Shown piece by piece: positions 20,239-29,480 of a DNA stretch of 64,000 bases. The notes under the pieces are model-generated. The model ran no database searches. It was not told where the DNA came from and saw nothing but the letters and a program-made list of their open reading frames with translations. Source of the stretch: Burkholderiales bacterium (lineage in GTDB: Bacteria > Pseudomonadota > Gammaproteobacteria > Burkholderiales > SG8-41); NCBI GenBank assembly GCA_019635015.1, contig JAHCAG010000005.1:74810-138809 (forward strand). Reading direction: 5' to 3'. Position numbers and translations under genes: made by a program. Within the stretch, counting starts at the first letter, position 1. Every line of letters begins with the position of its first letter.

Positions 20239-21101
20239 CCGCCGGCAACCGAGCGCGGGTCGCGCGGTTTCCAGTGACCGCTGTCGACCAGGGTCAGGAA
20301 ATCGAGCAGGTTGCGGTTGAACTGCTCCGGTTCCTCGGTGTTCAGCGTGTGCCCGCTGCCTGGACAGACCCACAGCCGCGCATTGCGGCAGACCCTCTTG
20401 ATGAACAGTGCCGGACCGAGGCTGCCGTCATCTTCGTCGCCGCAGGCCACCAGCAGCGGCGGACGGTAGTTCCGCAGTCCCCGCTCCAGCGCGTAGACCG
20501 GCGGGCGTTTCGCCTGCACCCCGCGCAGCACGCCGGCGAGCCCGGTGCCTGAATGGCTTTGATGGATGCGGCGGAATTCGGCGAAGCCGCGCGGGTCCTT
20601 CAGCATCTGCGGAATGCGCGCCGCGGCGACGCCGCGCTGTTTCAGCGCGGCCGCGGTGCCTGCGCTCTCGAACAGGCGGGCATGGGCCTCGGTCGTGCGC
20701 AGGAAGGCTTCGCGTGTCGCGGGATCGGAGCCCGCGCCGGCGGCCAGCGCCGTCACCGACAGCGCCATCGCCGGGTAACGCAGGCCGAACTGCAACGCCG
20801 AATAGGCGCCCATCGAGCAACCGGCGACATGCGCCCTGCGGATGCGCAGGTGGCGCAGTACGTCGGCGATGTCATCGACGGCAATGCGCCATGAATATTT
20901 CGAGCGTGCGCGCGGCACGTCGGAGGGCGGGTAGCCGCGGGCGTTGAAGCTGATGCAGCGGTAGCGCCGCGAAAAAAAGCGCATCTGGGGCTCCCAGCTG
21001 CGGGCATCCCCCGAAAACTCGTGCACGAAGACAAGGGCTATGCCCTTGCCGGCTTCCTCATAGTGCAGGCGGGTGCCGTCGCGGGCGGTGGCAAAGGGCA
21101 T
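20235..21101 (-). CDS. Alpha/beta hydrolase
   Basis: 288 residues with the alpha/beta hydrolase fold: oxyanion region LVFVHEFSGDARSWEPQM, nucleophile elbow GCSMGAY (serine at about residue 96), an acid in ACGDEDDGS and the catalytic histidine in PGSGHTLNTEEP. No signal peptide, so cytoplasmic. The substrate is unknown; carboxylesterase or C-C bond hydrolase roles are possible. Its stop lies inside the end of the CNB gene, and miaA follows after 2 bases upstream on the same strand, so the order of transcription is mutL, miaA, hydrolase. Confidence 0.88.
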   Translation of the reverse strand: MPFATARDGTRLHYEEAGKGIALVFVHEFSGDARSWEPQMRFFSRRYRCISFNARGYPPSDVPRARSKYSWRIAVDDIADVLRHLRIRRAHVAGCSMGAYSALQFGLRYPAMALSVTALAAGAGSDPATREAFLRTTEAHARLFESAGTAAALKQRGVAAARIPQMLKDPRGFAEFRRIHQSHSGTGLAGVLRGVQAKRPPVYALERGLRNYRPPLLVACGDEDDGSLGPALFIKRVCRNARLWVCPGSGHTLNTEEPEQFNRNLLDFLTLVDSGHWKPRDPRSVAGG

Positions 21102-21103
21102 GT

Positions 21104-22069
21104 TCAGGTTTCTCCGGCCATGATCTGCGCCTCCAGTTCGCGGCGCACGTATTCCAGCACCAGGTCGCCGACGTTGCCGGCGAGGCAGTCGAACACGGTG
21201 TAATCCTCCATCCCGCGCAGCCAGGTCAGCTGACGCTTGGCCAGCTGCCGGGTCGCGGCGATGCCCTGTTCGCGCAATTCGGCGCGGCTGATGCGGTTTT
21301 CGAGGAAATCCCAGGCCTGGCGGTAACCGACGCAGCGCATCGACGGCAGTTCCGCATCCAGGCCATAGGTTTCGCGCAGTCCGCGCAGTTCGTCGACCAG
21401 CCCGGCTTCGAGCATGGCGTCGAAACGCTGCGCGATGCGTTCATGCAGCACGGCGCGGTCCTCCGGCAGCAGCGCGATGCGGATCGGCGTGTAGGGGAAA
21501 TAGACGTATTTCGGTTTTTTCAGCAGGTCGGTCATCGACCTGCCGGCGAGGTAGTAGATTTCCAGCGCGCGCTGGATGCGCTGCGCGTCGTTGGGTTCCA
21601 GCCGTGCCGCCGTTTCCGGGTCGACCCTGCGCAGCTTGTCATGCACCGCCGGCCAGCCTTCCTCGTCCGCCATGGTCTCGATGATCAGGCGCACCGTCGA
21701 GTCGGCCTCCGGCAGGTCGTTGAGGCCCTCGACCAGCGCCTTGAAGTAGAGCATGGTGCCGCCGGTCAGCAGCGGGATGTTGCCGCGTTCGGTGATTTCA
21801 CGCATCAGCGCCAGTGCGTCGTCGCGGAAACGCGCGGCGGAATAACTTTCATGCGGCTCGATGATGTTGATCAGGTGGTGCGGGGCGCGCTTGAGGGTTT
21901 CCGCATCCGGCTTGGCGGTGCCGATGTCCATGCCCTTGTAGACCAGCGCGGAATCGACACTGATGATTTCGCAGGGCAGGGTCGTCGCCAGTTGCACTGC
22001 GACCGCGGTCTTGCCGCTGGCGGTGGGGCCCATCAGCAGGATGGCGGGCGGATGTGCGGGTGACGGCAT
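21104..22069 (-). CDS. miaA: tRNA dimethylallyltransferase
   Basis: Adds the dimethylallyl group to A37 of tRNAs reading UNN codons. 321 residues with P-loop GPTASGKTAVAVQLA, the catalytic DSALVYKGMDIGTAKP, HHLINIIEP, and GGTMLYFKAL, then MRCVGYRQAWDFL and KRQLTWLRG. The start ATG at 22069 is directly preceded by a 30-base AT-rich spacer that contains no Shine-Dalgarno sequence. mutL ends at 22100 on the same strand, the classic mutL-miaA order. Confidence 0.97.
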   Translation of the reverse strand: MPSPAHPPAILLMGPTASGKTAVAVQLATTLPCEIISVDSALVYKGMDIGTAKPDAETLKRAPHHLINIIEPHESYSAARFRDDALALMREITERGNIPLLTGGTMLYFKALVEGLNDLPEADSTVRLIIETMADEEGWPAVHDKLRRVDPETAARLEPNDAQRIQRALEIYYLAGRSMTDLLKKPKYVYFPYTPIRIALLPEDRAVLHERIAQRFDAMLEAGLVDELRGLRETYGLDAELPSMRCVGYRQAWDFLENRISRAELREQGIAATRQLAKRQLTWLRGMEDYTVFDCLAGNVGDLVLEYVRRELEAQIMAGET

Positions 22070-22073
22070 AAAA

Positions 22074-22099
22074 ATATCAATAAAAACAAATACTTATAA
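22074..22099 (-). repeat. Dispersed AT-rich 26-nt motif, best copy (copy 2)
   Basis: On the minus strand: AAGTATTTGTTTTTATTGAT followed by ATTTTT, preceded by TTAT. With a few flanking bases it fills the entire 30-base gap between the mutL stop and the miaA ATG. Used as the reference for the other copies. Confidence 0.7.
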
Positions 22100-23881
22100 T
22101 CATTCGCCGCGGCGGAACAGGCGGTCGAGCTCGGCAATGCCGATGGCCTGCCAGGTCGGCCGGCCGTGGTTGCACTGGCCGGAGCGTTCGGTCGCCTCCA
22201 TGTCGCGCAGCAGCGCGTTCATTTCCGGCAGTGTGAGTTTGCGGTTGGCACGCACCGCGGCATGACAGGCCATGGTGCCCAGCAGCTCGTTGCGGCGTTC
22301 GGTGGCGATGCGGCTGGCGCCGTACTCGCGGACTTCATGCAGCACGTCGAGAGTCAGCGCCTGCACATCGGCGTCGGCGAGCAGCGCCGGCACGCCGCGC
22401 ACCACCAGCGTGCCGGGTCCGGCCGGCGCGACGTCGAAGCCGAGATCCTGCAGCGCTTCGCGTTCATCCTCGGCGGTGGCCACATCGAGGGCCTCGGCGG
22501 CAAAATGCGCCGGCACCAGCAGCGGCTGCATCGGGATTGCGCGGCCGTCGAGCGCAGCCTTCAGCTTTTCATACATGATGCGTTCGTGCGCGGCATGCAT
22601 GTCGACGATGATCAGTCCGTTGCGGTTTTCGGCGAGGATGTAGATGCCGGCGAGCTGGGCCAGTGCGAAGCCCAGCGGGTGATCATCACCGGAAGCGGGC
22701 AGTGCCGGGACCGGCTGCACCGGCGCGGCCGCTGCAAACGCAGTCGCAGCCGGTGCGGGCCGCGGCGCGAACATCGTCTCATAGGCACCCGCAGGCTGGG
22801 CGATGCCCAGCGCCATCGTGCCCTGGCTGCGGTAGAAGGGCGCGGCGGACGGCGCTGCGGCGGGAGCTGGCGCCGCCGCCGCCGTGCCCTCTCCTGCGGA
22901 ACGCGACAGGGTCTTGTGCAGGGCGTGGAAAATGAACTGGTGCGCGGCGCGCGAATCGCGGAAACGCACCTCGGCCTTGGCCGGATGCACGTTGACATCG
23001 ACCAGCTGAGGATCGATGTCCAGAAACAGCACGAACGCCGGATGGCGGTCGTGGTGCAGCACGTCGGCATAGGCCTGGCGGATGGCATGCGCCACCAGCC
23101 TGTCGCGGATGCAGCGGCCATTGACGAAGAAATACTGCGCATCACGCGTGCCTTTGGCGTGGGCCGGTGAGCTGATTGCGCCGCGCAGCGCGATCTGGCC
23201 GCCGGACTCCTCGACCGCCAGCGCGCCTGCGGCAAATTCCCCGCCCAGCACCGCGGCGATGCGCGCCGCCAGCGGCTGCGGCTTCAGCTGGAAACGCATG
23301 CGGCCATTATGGTTCAGCGAAAAGGCGACATCGGGCCGCGACAGCGCGATGCGGCGGAAAGCTTCCTCGCAATGCGCATATTCGGTCTGCTCCGACTTCA
23401 GGAATTTGCGCCTTGCCGGGGTGTTGTAATAGAGCTCGCGCACATCGACGCGCGTGCCGCGCGCCAGCGTTGCCGGTTCGGGGGTGCCCAGCGCCGGGCC
23501 GTCGGCGGTGATGCGGTGGGCATGGCGGTCCTCGCTGCGGCGGCTGGTCAGCTCCATGCGCGACACCGAGGCGATGCTCGCCAGCGCTTCGCCGCGAAAG
23601 CCGAGGCTGGCGACGTGCTCCAGGTCGTCAAGGGAGGCAATCTTGCTGGTGGCATGGCGGGCCAGCGCGAACTTGAGTTCATCGCGCGCAATGCCGGCGC
23701 CGTCGTCGCTGACACTGACCTGCTTGATGCCGCCGCCTGCGAGCTCGACACTGATGGACTGCGCACCGGCATCGAGGCTGTTTTCGAGCATTTCCTTCAG
23801 AGCCGAAGCCGGGCGCTCGATGACCTCGCCCGCGGCGATCTGGTTGATCAGCAGTTCGGGCAGTAACTGGATGGCGGGCAT
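22100..23881 (-). CDS. mutL: DNA mismatch repair protein MutL
   Basis: 593 residues. N-terminal GHKL ATPase: NSLDAGAQSISVEL, DDGAGI and GFRGEALASIASVS; a DNA-binding transducer domain with FVNGRCIRDR; a proline/alanine-rich linker around residues 330-395; and the C-terminal dimerisation domain. The C-terminal part contains DMHAAHERIMYE from residue 427, which fits the endonuclease motif DxHAx2Ex4E, together with MACHAAVRAN and QCNHGRPT, so this MutL is probably an active nicking endonuclease, unlike the E. coli protein. It is upstream of miaA. Confidence 0.97.
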   Translation of the reverse strand: MPAIQLLPELLINQIAAGEVIERPASALKEMLENSLDAGAQSISVELAGGGIKQVSVSDDGAGIARDELKFALARHATSKIASLDDLEHVASLGFRGEALASIASVSRMELTSRRSEDRHAHRITADGPALGTPEPATLARGTRVDVRELYYNTPARRKFLKSEQTEYAHCEEAFRRIALSRPDVAFSLNHNGRMRFQLKPQPLAARIAAVLGGEFAAGALAVEESGGQIALRGAISSPAHAKGTRDAQYFFVNGRCIRDRLVAHAIRQAYADVLHHDRHPAFVLFLDIDPQLVDVNVHPAKAEVRFRDSRAAHQFIFHALHKTLSRSAGEGTAAAAPAPAAAPSAAPFYRSQGTMALGIAQPAGAYETMFAPRPAPAATAFAAAAPVQPVPALPASGDDHPLGFALAQLAGIYILAENRNGLIIVDMHAAHERIMYEKLKAALDGRAIPMQPLLVPAHFAAEALDVATAEDEREALQDLGFDVAPAGPGTLVVRGVPALLADADVQALTLDVLHEVREYGASRIATERRNELLGTMACHAAVRANRKLTLPEMNALLRDMEATERSGQCNHGRPTWQAIGIAELDRLFRRGE

Positions 23882-24056
23882 TTCCTGATTATAAGCGCGG
23901 CCAATCGGGTTATAAGGCGCCGTGCTGCTGCGTCATTTCCATCATCTGGCCTTATAATCACTGCGATCCGTTTGAATGGTCTGCAAGGTCAGCGAGGCGA
24001 TGCCTCCGGCGTGCCGTGATCGGGGCGCCATGCCAGTTCCAAACCAGGGGAAAGTG

Positions 24057-25643
24057 ATGCCACAAATCATTGGGGTGCCGAAGGAAACGGCAGCCGGCGA
24101 GAAACGCGTCGCCACGGTGCCGGAAGTCGTGGAAAAGCTGATCAAGCTGGGTTTTGCCGTCAGGCTGCAGTCCGGCGCCGGTGATGGCGCGAACTGCAGC
24201 GATGACAGCTACCGCGCGGCCGGCGCGGAGGTGGTTGCCACGGCGGCCGAGCTGTGGTCGGGATCCGACATCGTGCTCAAGGTCGGTGTTCCGACCGCGG
24301 AAGAGGTCGGCCTGATGCGCGAGGGCGGCACGCTGATCGGCTTCATCTGGCCGGCGCAGAATCCAGAACTGATGCAGCAGCTCGCGGCGAAGAAGGCCAC
24401 CGTGCTGGCCATCGACTCGCTGCCGCGCACGCTGTCCCGCGCGCAGAAGATGGATGCACTGACTTCACAGGCCGGCGTCGCCGGTTATCGCGCGGTGATC
24501 GAGGCTGCCAATGCCTTCGGCCGCTTTTTCAACGGCCAGATCACCGCCGCGGGCAAGGTGCCACCGGCGAAGGTCTTCATCGCCGGCGCCGGTGTCGCCG
24601 GCCTTGCCGCGATCGGCACCGCGGCCAACCTCGGCGCCATCGTGCGCGCCAATGACACGCGCGCCGAAGTCGCTGATCAGGTGGTTTCTCTGGGCGGCGA
24701 ATTCGTCAAGGTCGATTACGAGGAGGAAGGTTCCGGCGGCGGCGGTTATGCCAAGGTCATGAGCGAGGGTTTCCAGCAGGCCCAGCGCGAGATGTATGCC
24801 AAACAGGCGCGGGAAGTGGACATCATCATCACCACCGCGCTGATCCCCGGCAAACCCGCACCGCGGCTGATCACCGCCGAGATGGTGCAGAGCATGAAGC
24901 CGGGCAGCGTCATCGTCGACATGGCCGCCGAGCGCGGCGGCAACTGCGAACTGACCGAAGCCGGCAAGGCGGTGGTGAAACACGGCGTGACCCTCATCGG
25001 CTACACCGACCTCAATTCCCGTCTTGCCAAGCAGTCATCGACGCTTTACGCCACCAATCTGTTCCGGCTGGCCGAGGAACTGTGCAAAACGAAGGATGGC
25101 GTCATCAACGTCAACATGGAAGACGATGCGATCCGCGGCCTGACGGTGATCAAGGACGGCGGCATCACCTGGCCGCCGCCGCCGGTCAAGCAGGCCGCGG
25201 CACCCAGGCCTGCCGCGGCTGCGGCAAAACCGGCTGAAAAGAAAGGGCATGGCCACGGCGGTGGTGGTGGTCCGATTCCGGCGAAGGCCCTGGCAATCCT
25301 GTTCGGTGTCGGTGCCCTGGCCTTCTGGTTCATCGGAGCCTATGCGCCAGCGGCCTTCCTCGGCCACTTCACGGTATTCGTGCTGGCCTGCTTCATCGGT
25401 TACATGGTGGTGTGGAACGTGACGCCCGCGCTGCACACGCCGCTGATGAGCGTGACCAACGCGATCAGCAGCATCATCTGCATCGGAGCACTGGTGCAGG
25501 TTGCGCCGCCGTTGCAGGATGTGGCCGGACGGCCCGGAGGCTGGATCCTCGGGCTTGCCGTGACCGGCATTGCACTGACCGCCATCAACATGTTCGGCGG
25601 CTTCGCGGTGACGCGTCGCATGCTCGAAATGTTCCGGAAATAG
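24057..25643 (+). CDS. pntA: NAD(P) transhydrogenase subunit alpha
   Basis: 528 residues from ATG 24057 ([20 protein letters not shown]), preceded by GGGGAAAG. The N-terminal NAD(H)-binding domain dI is related to alanine dehydrogenase, with [20 protein letters not shown] and PGKPAPRLI; a low-complexity linker rich in Ala/Pro/Gly (around residue 375-410, GHGHGGGGG) leads into the membrane part of dII with four hydrophobic segments. This is the fused one-chain alpha type. With PntB it couples hydride transfer between NADH and NADP+ to proton entry. Confidence 0.96.
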   Translation: MPQIIGVPKETAAGEKRVATVPEVVEKLIKLGFAVRLQSGAGDGANCSDDSYRAAGAEVVATAAELWSGSDIVLKVGVPTAEEVGLMREGGTLIGFIWPAQNPELMQQLAAKKATVLAIDSLPRTLSRAQKMDALTSQAGVAGYRAVIEAANAFGRFFNGQITAAGKVPPAKVFIAGAGVAGLAAIGTAANLGAIVRANDTRAEVADQVVSLGGEFVKVDYEEEGSGGGGYAKVMSEGFQQAQREMYAKQAREVDIIITTALIPGKPAPRLITAEMVQSMKPGSVIVDMAAERGGNCELTEAGKAVVKHGVTLIGYTDLNSRLAKQSSTLYATNLFRLAEELCKTKDGVINVNMEDDAIRGLTVIKDGGITWPPPPVKQAAAPRPAAAAAKPAEKKGHGHGGGGGPIPAKALAILFGVGALAFWFIGAYAPAAFLGHFTVFVLACFIGYMVVWNVTPALHTPLMSVTNAISSIICIGALVQVAPPLQDVAGRPGGWILGLAVTGIALTAINMFGGFAVTRRMLEMFRK

Positions 25644-25652
25644 GAGACCGCA

Positions 25653-27074
25653 ATGTCCACCAGCCTCACCACGGTCGCCTATCTCGGCGCGGCAATCCTG
25701 TTCATTCTCAGCCTCGGCGGACTGTCGCATCCCGAGACCTCGAGACGCGGCAACCTCTACGGCATCATCGGCATGACCATTGCCGTCCTCGCCACCGTGT
25801 CCGGACCGCAGGTCACCCAGCAGGGTTATGCCTGGATCGTTGCCGCCATGGTCGTTGGCGCCACGATCGGGCTGTATGCCGCCCGCACCGTCAAGATGAC
25901 CCAGATGCCGGAGCTGGTCGCGCTGATGCACAGCCTGGTCGGCCTCGCCGCCGCACTGGTCGGCTTTGCGACCTACATTGACCCGTCTGCTTCCGCCGCC
26001 TACCAGGGCGCGGAAAAAGTCATCCATGACGTCGAGATCTACATCGGCATCCTGATCGGCCTGGTCACTTTCTCCGGCTCGGTGATCGCCTTCGGCAAGC
26101 TCTCGGGCAAGATCGGCGGCAAGCCGCTGCTGCTGCCGGCGCGCCACTGGATGAACCTCGCAGGCCTGCTGACCGTCATTTATTTCGGTGCCCGGTTCAT
26201 CGAGGCGGATTCGGCTGGAGCCGGAATGACGCCGCTGATCGTGATGTCGGTGATCGCGCTGCTGTTCGGCATCCACATGGTCATGGCCATCGGCGGCGCC
26301 GACATGCCGGTGGTGGTGTCGATGCTCAACAGCTATTCCGGCTGGGCGGCCGCGGCCACGGGGTTCATGCTGTCCAATGACCTGCTGATCGTCACCGGCG
26401 CGCTGGTGGGGTCCAGCGGCGCGATCCTGTCCTACATCATGTGCCGCGCGATGAACCGCAATTTCATCAGTGTCATCGCCGGCGGCTTTGGCACCGGTGG
26501 CGGCGCAGCTGCGCCGGCGGCCGGCGGTGAGGCGCAGCCGGCGGGCGAGGTGGTTTCCGTCAGCGCGCAGGAAACCGCGGAGCTGCTGCGTGACGCGAAG
26601 AACGTCATCATCGTGCCCGGTTACGGCATGGCGGTGGCCCAGGCACAGCATACGGTGCAGGAGATCACCCGGCACCTGCGCGAGAAGGGCGTCAACGTGC
26701 GTTTCGGCATCCACCCGGTGGCGGGCCGCATGCCGGGCCACATGAACGTGCTGCTGGCCGAAGCCAAGGTGCCCTACGACATCGTGCTCGAGATGGATGA
26801 GCTGAACGAGGATTTCCCCGATACCGATGTGGCGATCGTCATTGGCGCCAACGACATCGTGAATCCGGCGGCTCAGGATGATCCGGCAAGTCCCATTGCC
26901 GGCATGCCGGTTCTGGAAGTGTGGAAGGCGAAGACCTCGATCGTCATGAAGCGCAGCATGGCCTCGGGCTATGCCGGCGTAGACAATCCGCTGTTCTACA
27001 AGGAGAACAACCGGATGCTTTTCGGCGACGCGAAGAAAATGCTGGATGAGGTGCTGGGGGCGCTGAAAACCTGA
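25653..27074 (+). CDS. pntB: NAD(P) transhydrogenase subunit beta
   Basis: 473 residues, starting 9 bases after pntA with GGAGACC before the ATG. About eight to nine membrane segments make up the rest of domain dII, ending around residue 270, then the NADP(H)-binding domain dIII with [38 protein letters not shown] and the late [12 protein letters not shown]. These features are complete and in the normal order. The operon ends in the hairpin at 27092-27128. Confidence 0.97.
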   Translation: MSTSLTTVAYLGAAILFILSLGGLSHPETSRRGNLYGIIGMTIAVLATVSGPQVTQQGYAWIVAAMVVGATIGLYAARTVKMTQMPELVALMHSLVGLAAALVGFATYIDPSASAAYQGAEKVIHDVEIYIGILIGLVTFSGSVIAFGKLSGKIGGKPLLLPARHWMNLAGLLTVIYFGARFIEADSAGAGMTPLIVMSVIALLFGIHMVMAIGGADMPVVVSMLNSYSGWAAAATGFMLSNDLLIVTGALVGSSGAILSYIMCRAMNRNFISVIAGGFGTGGGAAAPAAGGEAQPAGEVVSVSAQETAELLRDAKNVIIVPGYGMAVAQAQHTVQEITRHLREKGVNVRFGIHPVAGRMPGHMNVLLAEAKVPYDIVLEMDELNEDFPDTDVAIVIGANDIVNPAAQDDPASPIAGMPVLEVWKAKTSIVMKRSMASGYAGVDNPLFYKENNRMLFGDAKKMLDEVLGALKT

Positions 27075-27091
27075 TCGCAGGTGGAGGCAGG

Positions 27092-27128
27092 AAAAAAGGC
27101 CGCTAACCCGCAGGGGCGCGGCCTTTTT
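27092..27128. terminator. Bidirectional intrinsic terminator
   Basis: AAAAAGGCCGC pairs with GCGGCCTTTTT around a 14-base loop. It separates pntB (ends 27074, plus) from a convergent Bug receptor gene (ends 27143, minus) and has A/T tracts suitable for both directions. Confidence 0.9.
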
Positions 27129-27142
27129 CATGCGGCAGCGTT

Positions 27143-28114
27143 TCAGTCGAGCCTGATCTTTACCTGTTTCAGCACGTCTTTCCAGCGCTGGTCTTCCGAT
27201 ACCAGCAACTTTCGGAAATCTTCCGGGCTGCCGATGGATGAATCAAAAGTCAGTGAGGCAAATCGTTCCTTGACGTCGGATGCATCCAGCGCCTTGTTGA
27301 TGGACTGGTTCAGCGTGGTGACGACGTGTTTGGGCAGGCCGGCCGGGCCGAGCATGCCGTACCACTGGAAGGTCACAAAATCCCTGACCCCGGCTTCGAT
27401 GAAAGTCTGGGTGTTTGGCAGCAGCGGATGGCGTTTCGGGCTGGTGATGGCGAGCACTTTCAGGCGGCCGGATTTGACATAGGGCATGGCGGCGGGCACG
27501 GCGTTCATCACCAGCGGGATCTGGCCGGCGGCACCGTCGGCCAGCGAAGGGCCGCCGCCCTTGTAAGGTACATGGTTCAGCGTCAGGCCGGAGCGTATGC
27601 GCAGCCATTCGTAGACCAGGTGCGGGCCGCTGGCGAGGCCGCTGCTGCCCATCGCCAGTTTTTCGGTCTGCTCGCGCGGCATGGCCAGCAGTTCCTTCAG
27701 CGTATTGGCGCTGAACTTGGGGTTGGCGAGCAGGGCCTGCGGCGAAGTTGCCACCAGGTTCAGCGGCGTGAAATCGCGGATCGCGTCATACGGCGGCTTG
27801 GCATACACCAGCGAATTGATGGTGTGCGGCGCGTCGGCGAGGATGATGGTGTAACCGTCGGCCGGGGCGCGGGCGGCGATGACGGTGCCGATCAGGCCGG
27901 TGGCGCCGGGTCTGTTGTCGATGACGAAGGTCTGACCGAGGTATTCCGTGAGTTTGCCGCCGATGGCGCGGCCGGTGAGATCCGAACCGCCGCCGGGCGG
28001 GTAGGGCACGATCATGCGCACCGGCCGCAGCGGATAAGCGCTGTCCGCGGCAAAGAGCGTTTGTGCGGGTGCAAGGGCGATCAGTGCGGCGAGTACTGGC
28101 AGCAGGGGGTGCAT
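27143..28114 (-). CDS. Bug-family tripartite tricarboxylate receptor (orphan)
   Basis: 323 residues from ATG 28114, preceded by GAGGAG; the frame stays open far upstream but family homology begins here. The signal peptide PLLPVLAALIALAPAQTLFA is followed by the mature start ADSAYPLRPVRMIV. The loop PYPPGGGSDLTGRAIG, NRPGATGLIG and HVPYKGGGPSLAD are the classic Bug/TctC signatures of the YPxxPIRxIV subgroup. No TctA or TctB lies nearby. A class V aminotransferase gene is divergently placed across a 206-bp gap and may be co-regulated. Confidence 0.94.
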   Translation of the reverse strand: MHPLLPVLAALIALAPAQTLFAADSAYPLRPVRMIVPYPPGGGSDLTGRAIGGKLTEYLGQTFVIDNRPGATGLIGTVIAARAPADGYTIILADAPHTINSLVYAKPPYDAIRDFTPLNLVATSPQALLANPKFSANTLKELLAMPREQTEKLAMGSSGLASGPHLVYEWLRIRSGLTLNHVPYKGGGPSLADGAAGQIPLVMNAVPAAMPYVKSGRLKVLAITSPKRHPLLPNTQTFIEAGVRDFVTFQWYGMLGPAGLPKHVVTTLNQSINKALDASDVKERFASLTFDSSIGSPEDFRKLLVSEDQRWKDVLKQVKIRLD

Positions 28115-28320
28115 GACGGTGCTCCTCAGGGTGGGTGATTGCCATCCGCCGTAAGCAACTCCCATGCCCGGGGATGGATTGCGGCCATAAAAAGTTATGA
28201 TATGCAGCAGTTTGGTCATTTGAAGAATAGCGCCAAACATGCGGGAGCGGTGAGCCGCATGACAACGGCATTTGACTGCCATGGCTGCCGTCAAAAATTT
28301 CAGAAAACAAGGGAAATCGC

Positions 28321-29472
28321 ATGACTGCCGTGAACTGGACAAAACTGCGGGATGAATTTCCGACCCTGGCCCGCTGGACTTACCTCGACACGGCGCGCAA
28401 GTCGGTGCCGCCACGCTGCCAGGAGCGGTCCATGCAGGACTACTGGCGCGATATTGCAGAGACCGCGGGGGTGGATGCATGGTCCGCGGTCAATGTGGCG
28501 GATACGCGCGGGATCATGGCGCGTCTGCTGGGCGCAATACCTGCCGAGATCGCCTTCACCAAAAACACCACCGAAGGGCTCAACATCGCCGCGCATGCCT
28601 TCGATCTGCAGCCCGGCGACAACATCGTGCTCACCGACATGGAGCATGTCGCCAATGTCTGGGTGTGGAAACACTGGGAGGCGCGCGGCGTCGAAATCCG
28701 CTACGCGAAAAACCGCGGCGGCCGCCTGCCGCTGGAGGTGTTTCTGGAACAGATGGATGGCCGCACCCGGGTGGTATCCACGGCTTACATCACCTACGGC
28801 AACGGTTACCGGGTGAACCTGCCCGAACTCGGTGCGGCCTGCCGCGCGCAGGGCGCACGCCTGGTGGTGGATGGTGTGCAGGCCGCCGGCGTGCTGGCCG
28901 CACCGCTGCACAGCCTCGGCGCCGACATCATTGCCATCGGCGGCCACAAGAACCTGTTCGGCCTGACCGGGCTGGGCCTGCTGTACTGCCGTGAAGAACT
29001 CGTCGATGAAATCCGCACGCCCTTCCTCAAGGCGCCCGCAGCAAAAGGTTCGCCGCAGGCCAGCGCCCACTTGAAGAGCCAGTTCGACTATGTGCGCACC
29101 GCGCACCGTTTCGAGGGCGGCAATCCGAATTTCCTCGGCCTTCGCGTGCTGCGCGACAGTGCCCGGTTCATCGAGTCGGTCGGGCTGCAGAACATCGAGG
29201 ACCGTGTGCGCGAACTTTCAACTTGTTGCATGACGGAACTGAAGGCAGCGGGGTTGCCGGTGCTGACGCCGGAACCGTGGGCCGAGCGCGCGCAGATTGT
29301 CAGTTTTGCCGCGCCGGAGGCCGGCGGACTGATGGATGTGCTGCGCGAAAAACACCGGGTCATTGTCAACGTCAAGGACGGTGCGATCCGGATGTCGCTG
29401 GGTTTTGCCAACAACGAGGACGATATCGGCCGCGCCATCGCGGCGATCCGGGAAGAACTCGGCGGGCGCTGA
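28321..29472 (+). CDS. Class V aminotransferase-fold PLP enzyme
   Basis: 383 residues. Features of the class V (cysteine desulfurase-like) fold: FTKNTTEGLNIAAHAF near residue 80, VVDGVQAAGVLAAP with the PLP-pairing aspartate at 184, and the PLP lysine in IAIGGHKNLFG (Lys210), then FEGGNPNFLGLRVL. It lacks an obvious conserved cysteine loop of a true IscS, so the substrate (desulfurase, selenocysteine lyase, isopenicillin-N epimerase-like or other) is open. Because the window encodes selenoproteins a selenium role is possible but nothing in the sequence demands it. It is divergent from the Bug receptor gene at 27143. Confidence 0.85.
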   Translation: MTAVNWTKLRDEFPTLARWTYLDTARKSVPPRCQERSMQDYWRDIAETAGVDAWSAVNVADTRGIMARLLGAIPAEIAFTKNTTEGLNIAAHAFDLQPGDNIVLTDMEHVANVWVWKHWEARGVEIRYAKNRGGRLPLEVFLEQMDGRTRVVSTAYITYGNGYRVNLPELGAACRAQGARLVVDGVQAAGVLAAPLHSLGADIIAIGGHKNLFGLTGLGLLYCREELVDEIRTPFLKAPAAKGSPQASAHLKSQFDYVRTAHRFEGGNPNFLGLRVLRDSARFIESVGLQNIEDRVRELSTCCMTELKAAGLPVLTPEPWAERAQIVSFAAPEAGGLMDVLREKHRVIVNVKDGAIRMSLGFANNEDDIGRAIAAIREELGGR

Positions 29473-29480
29473 GCGTCCCC

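Noticed and set aside
25035..27131. A 698-residue minus-strand open frame opposite pntA/pntB
   Set aside because: Histidine/glutamine/arginine-rich antisense shadow without any motif; pntA and pntB on the plus strand are complete.
28321..29472. Selenocysteine lyase linked to the selenoproteins
   Set aside because: It is a class V aminotransferase fold but lies 20 kb away and lacks a diagnostic feature; the specific call cannot be supported.
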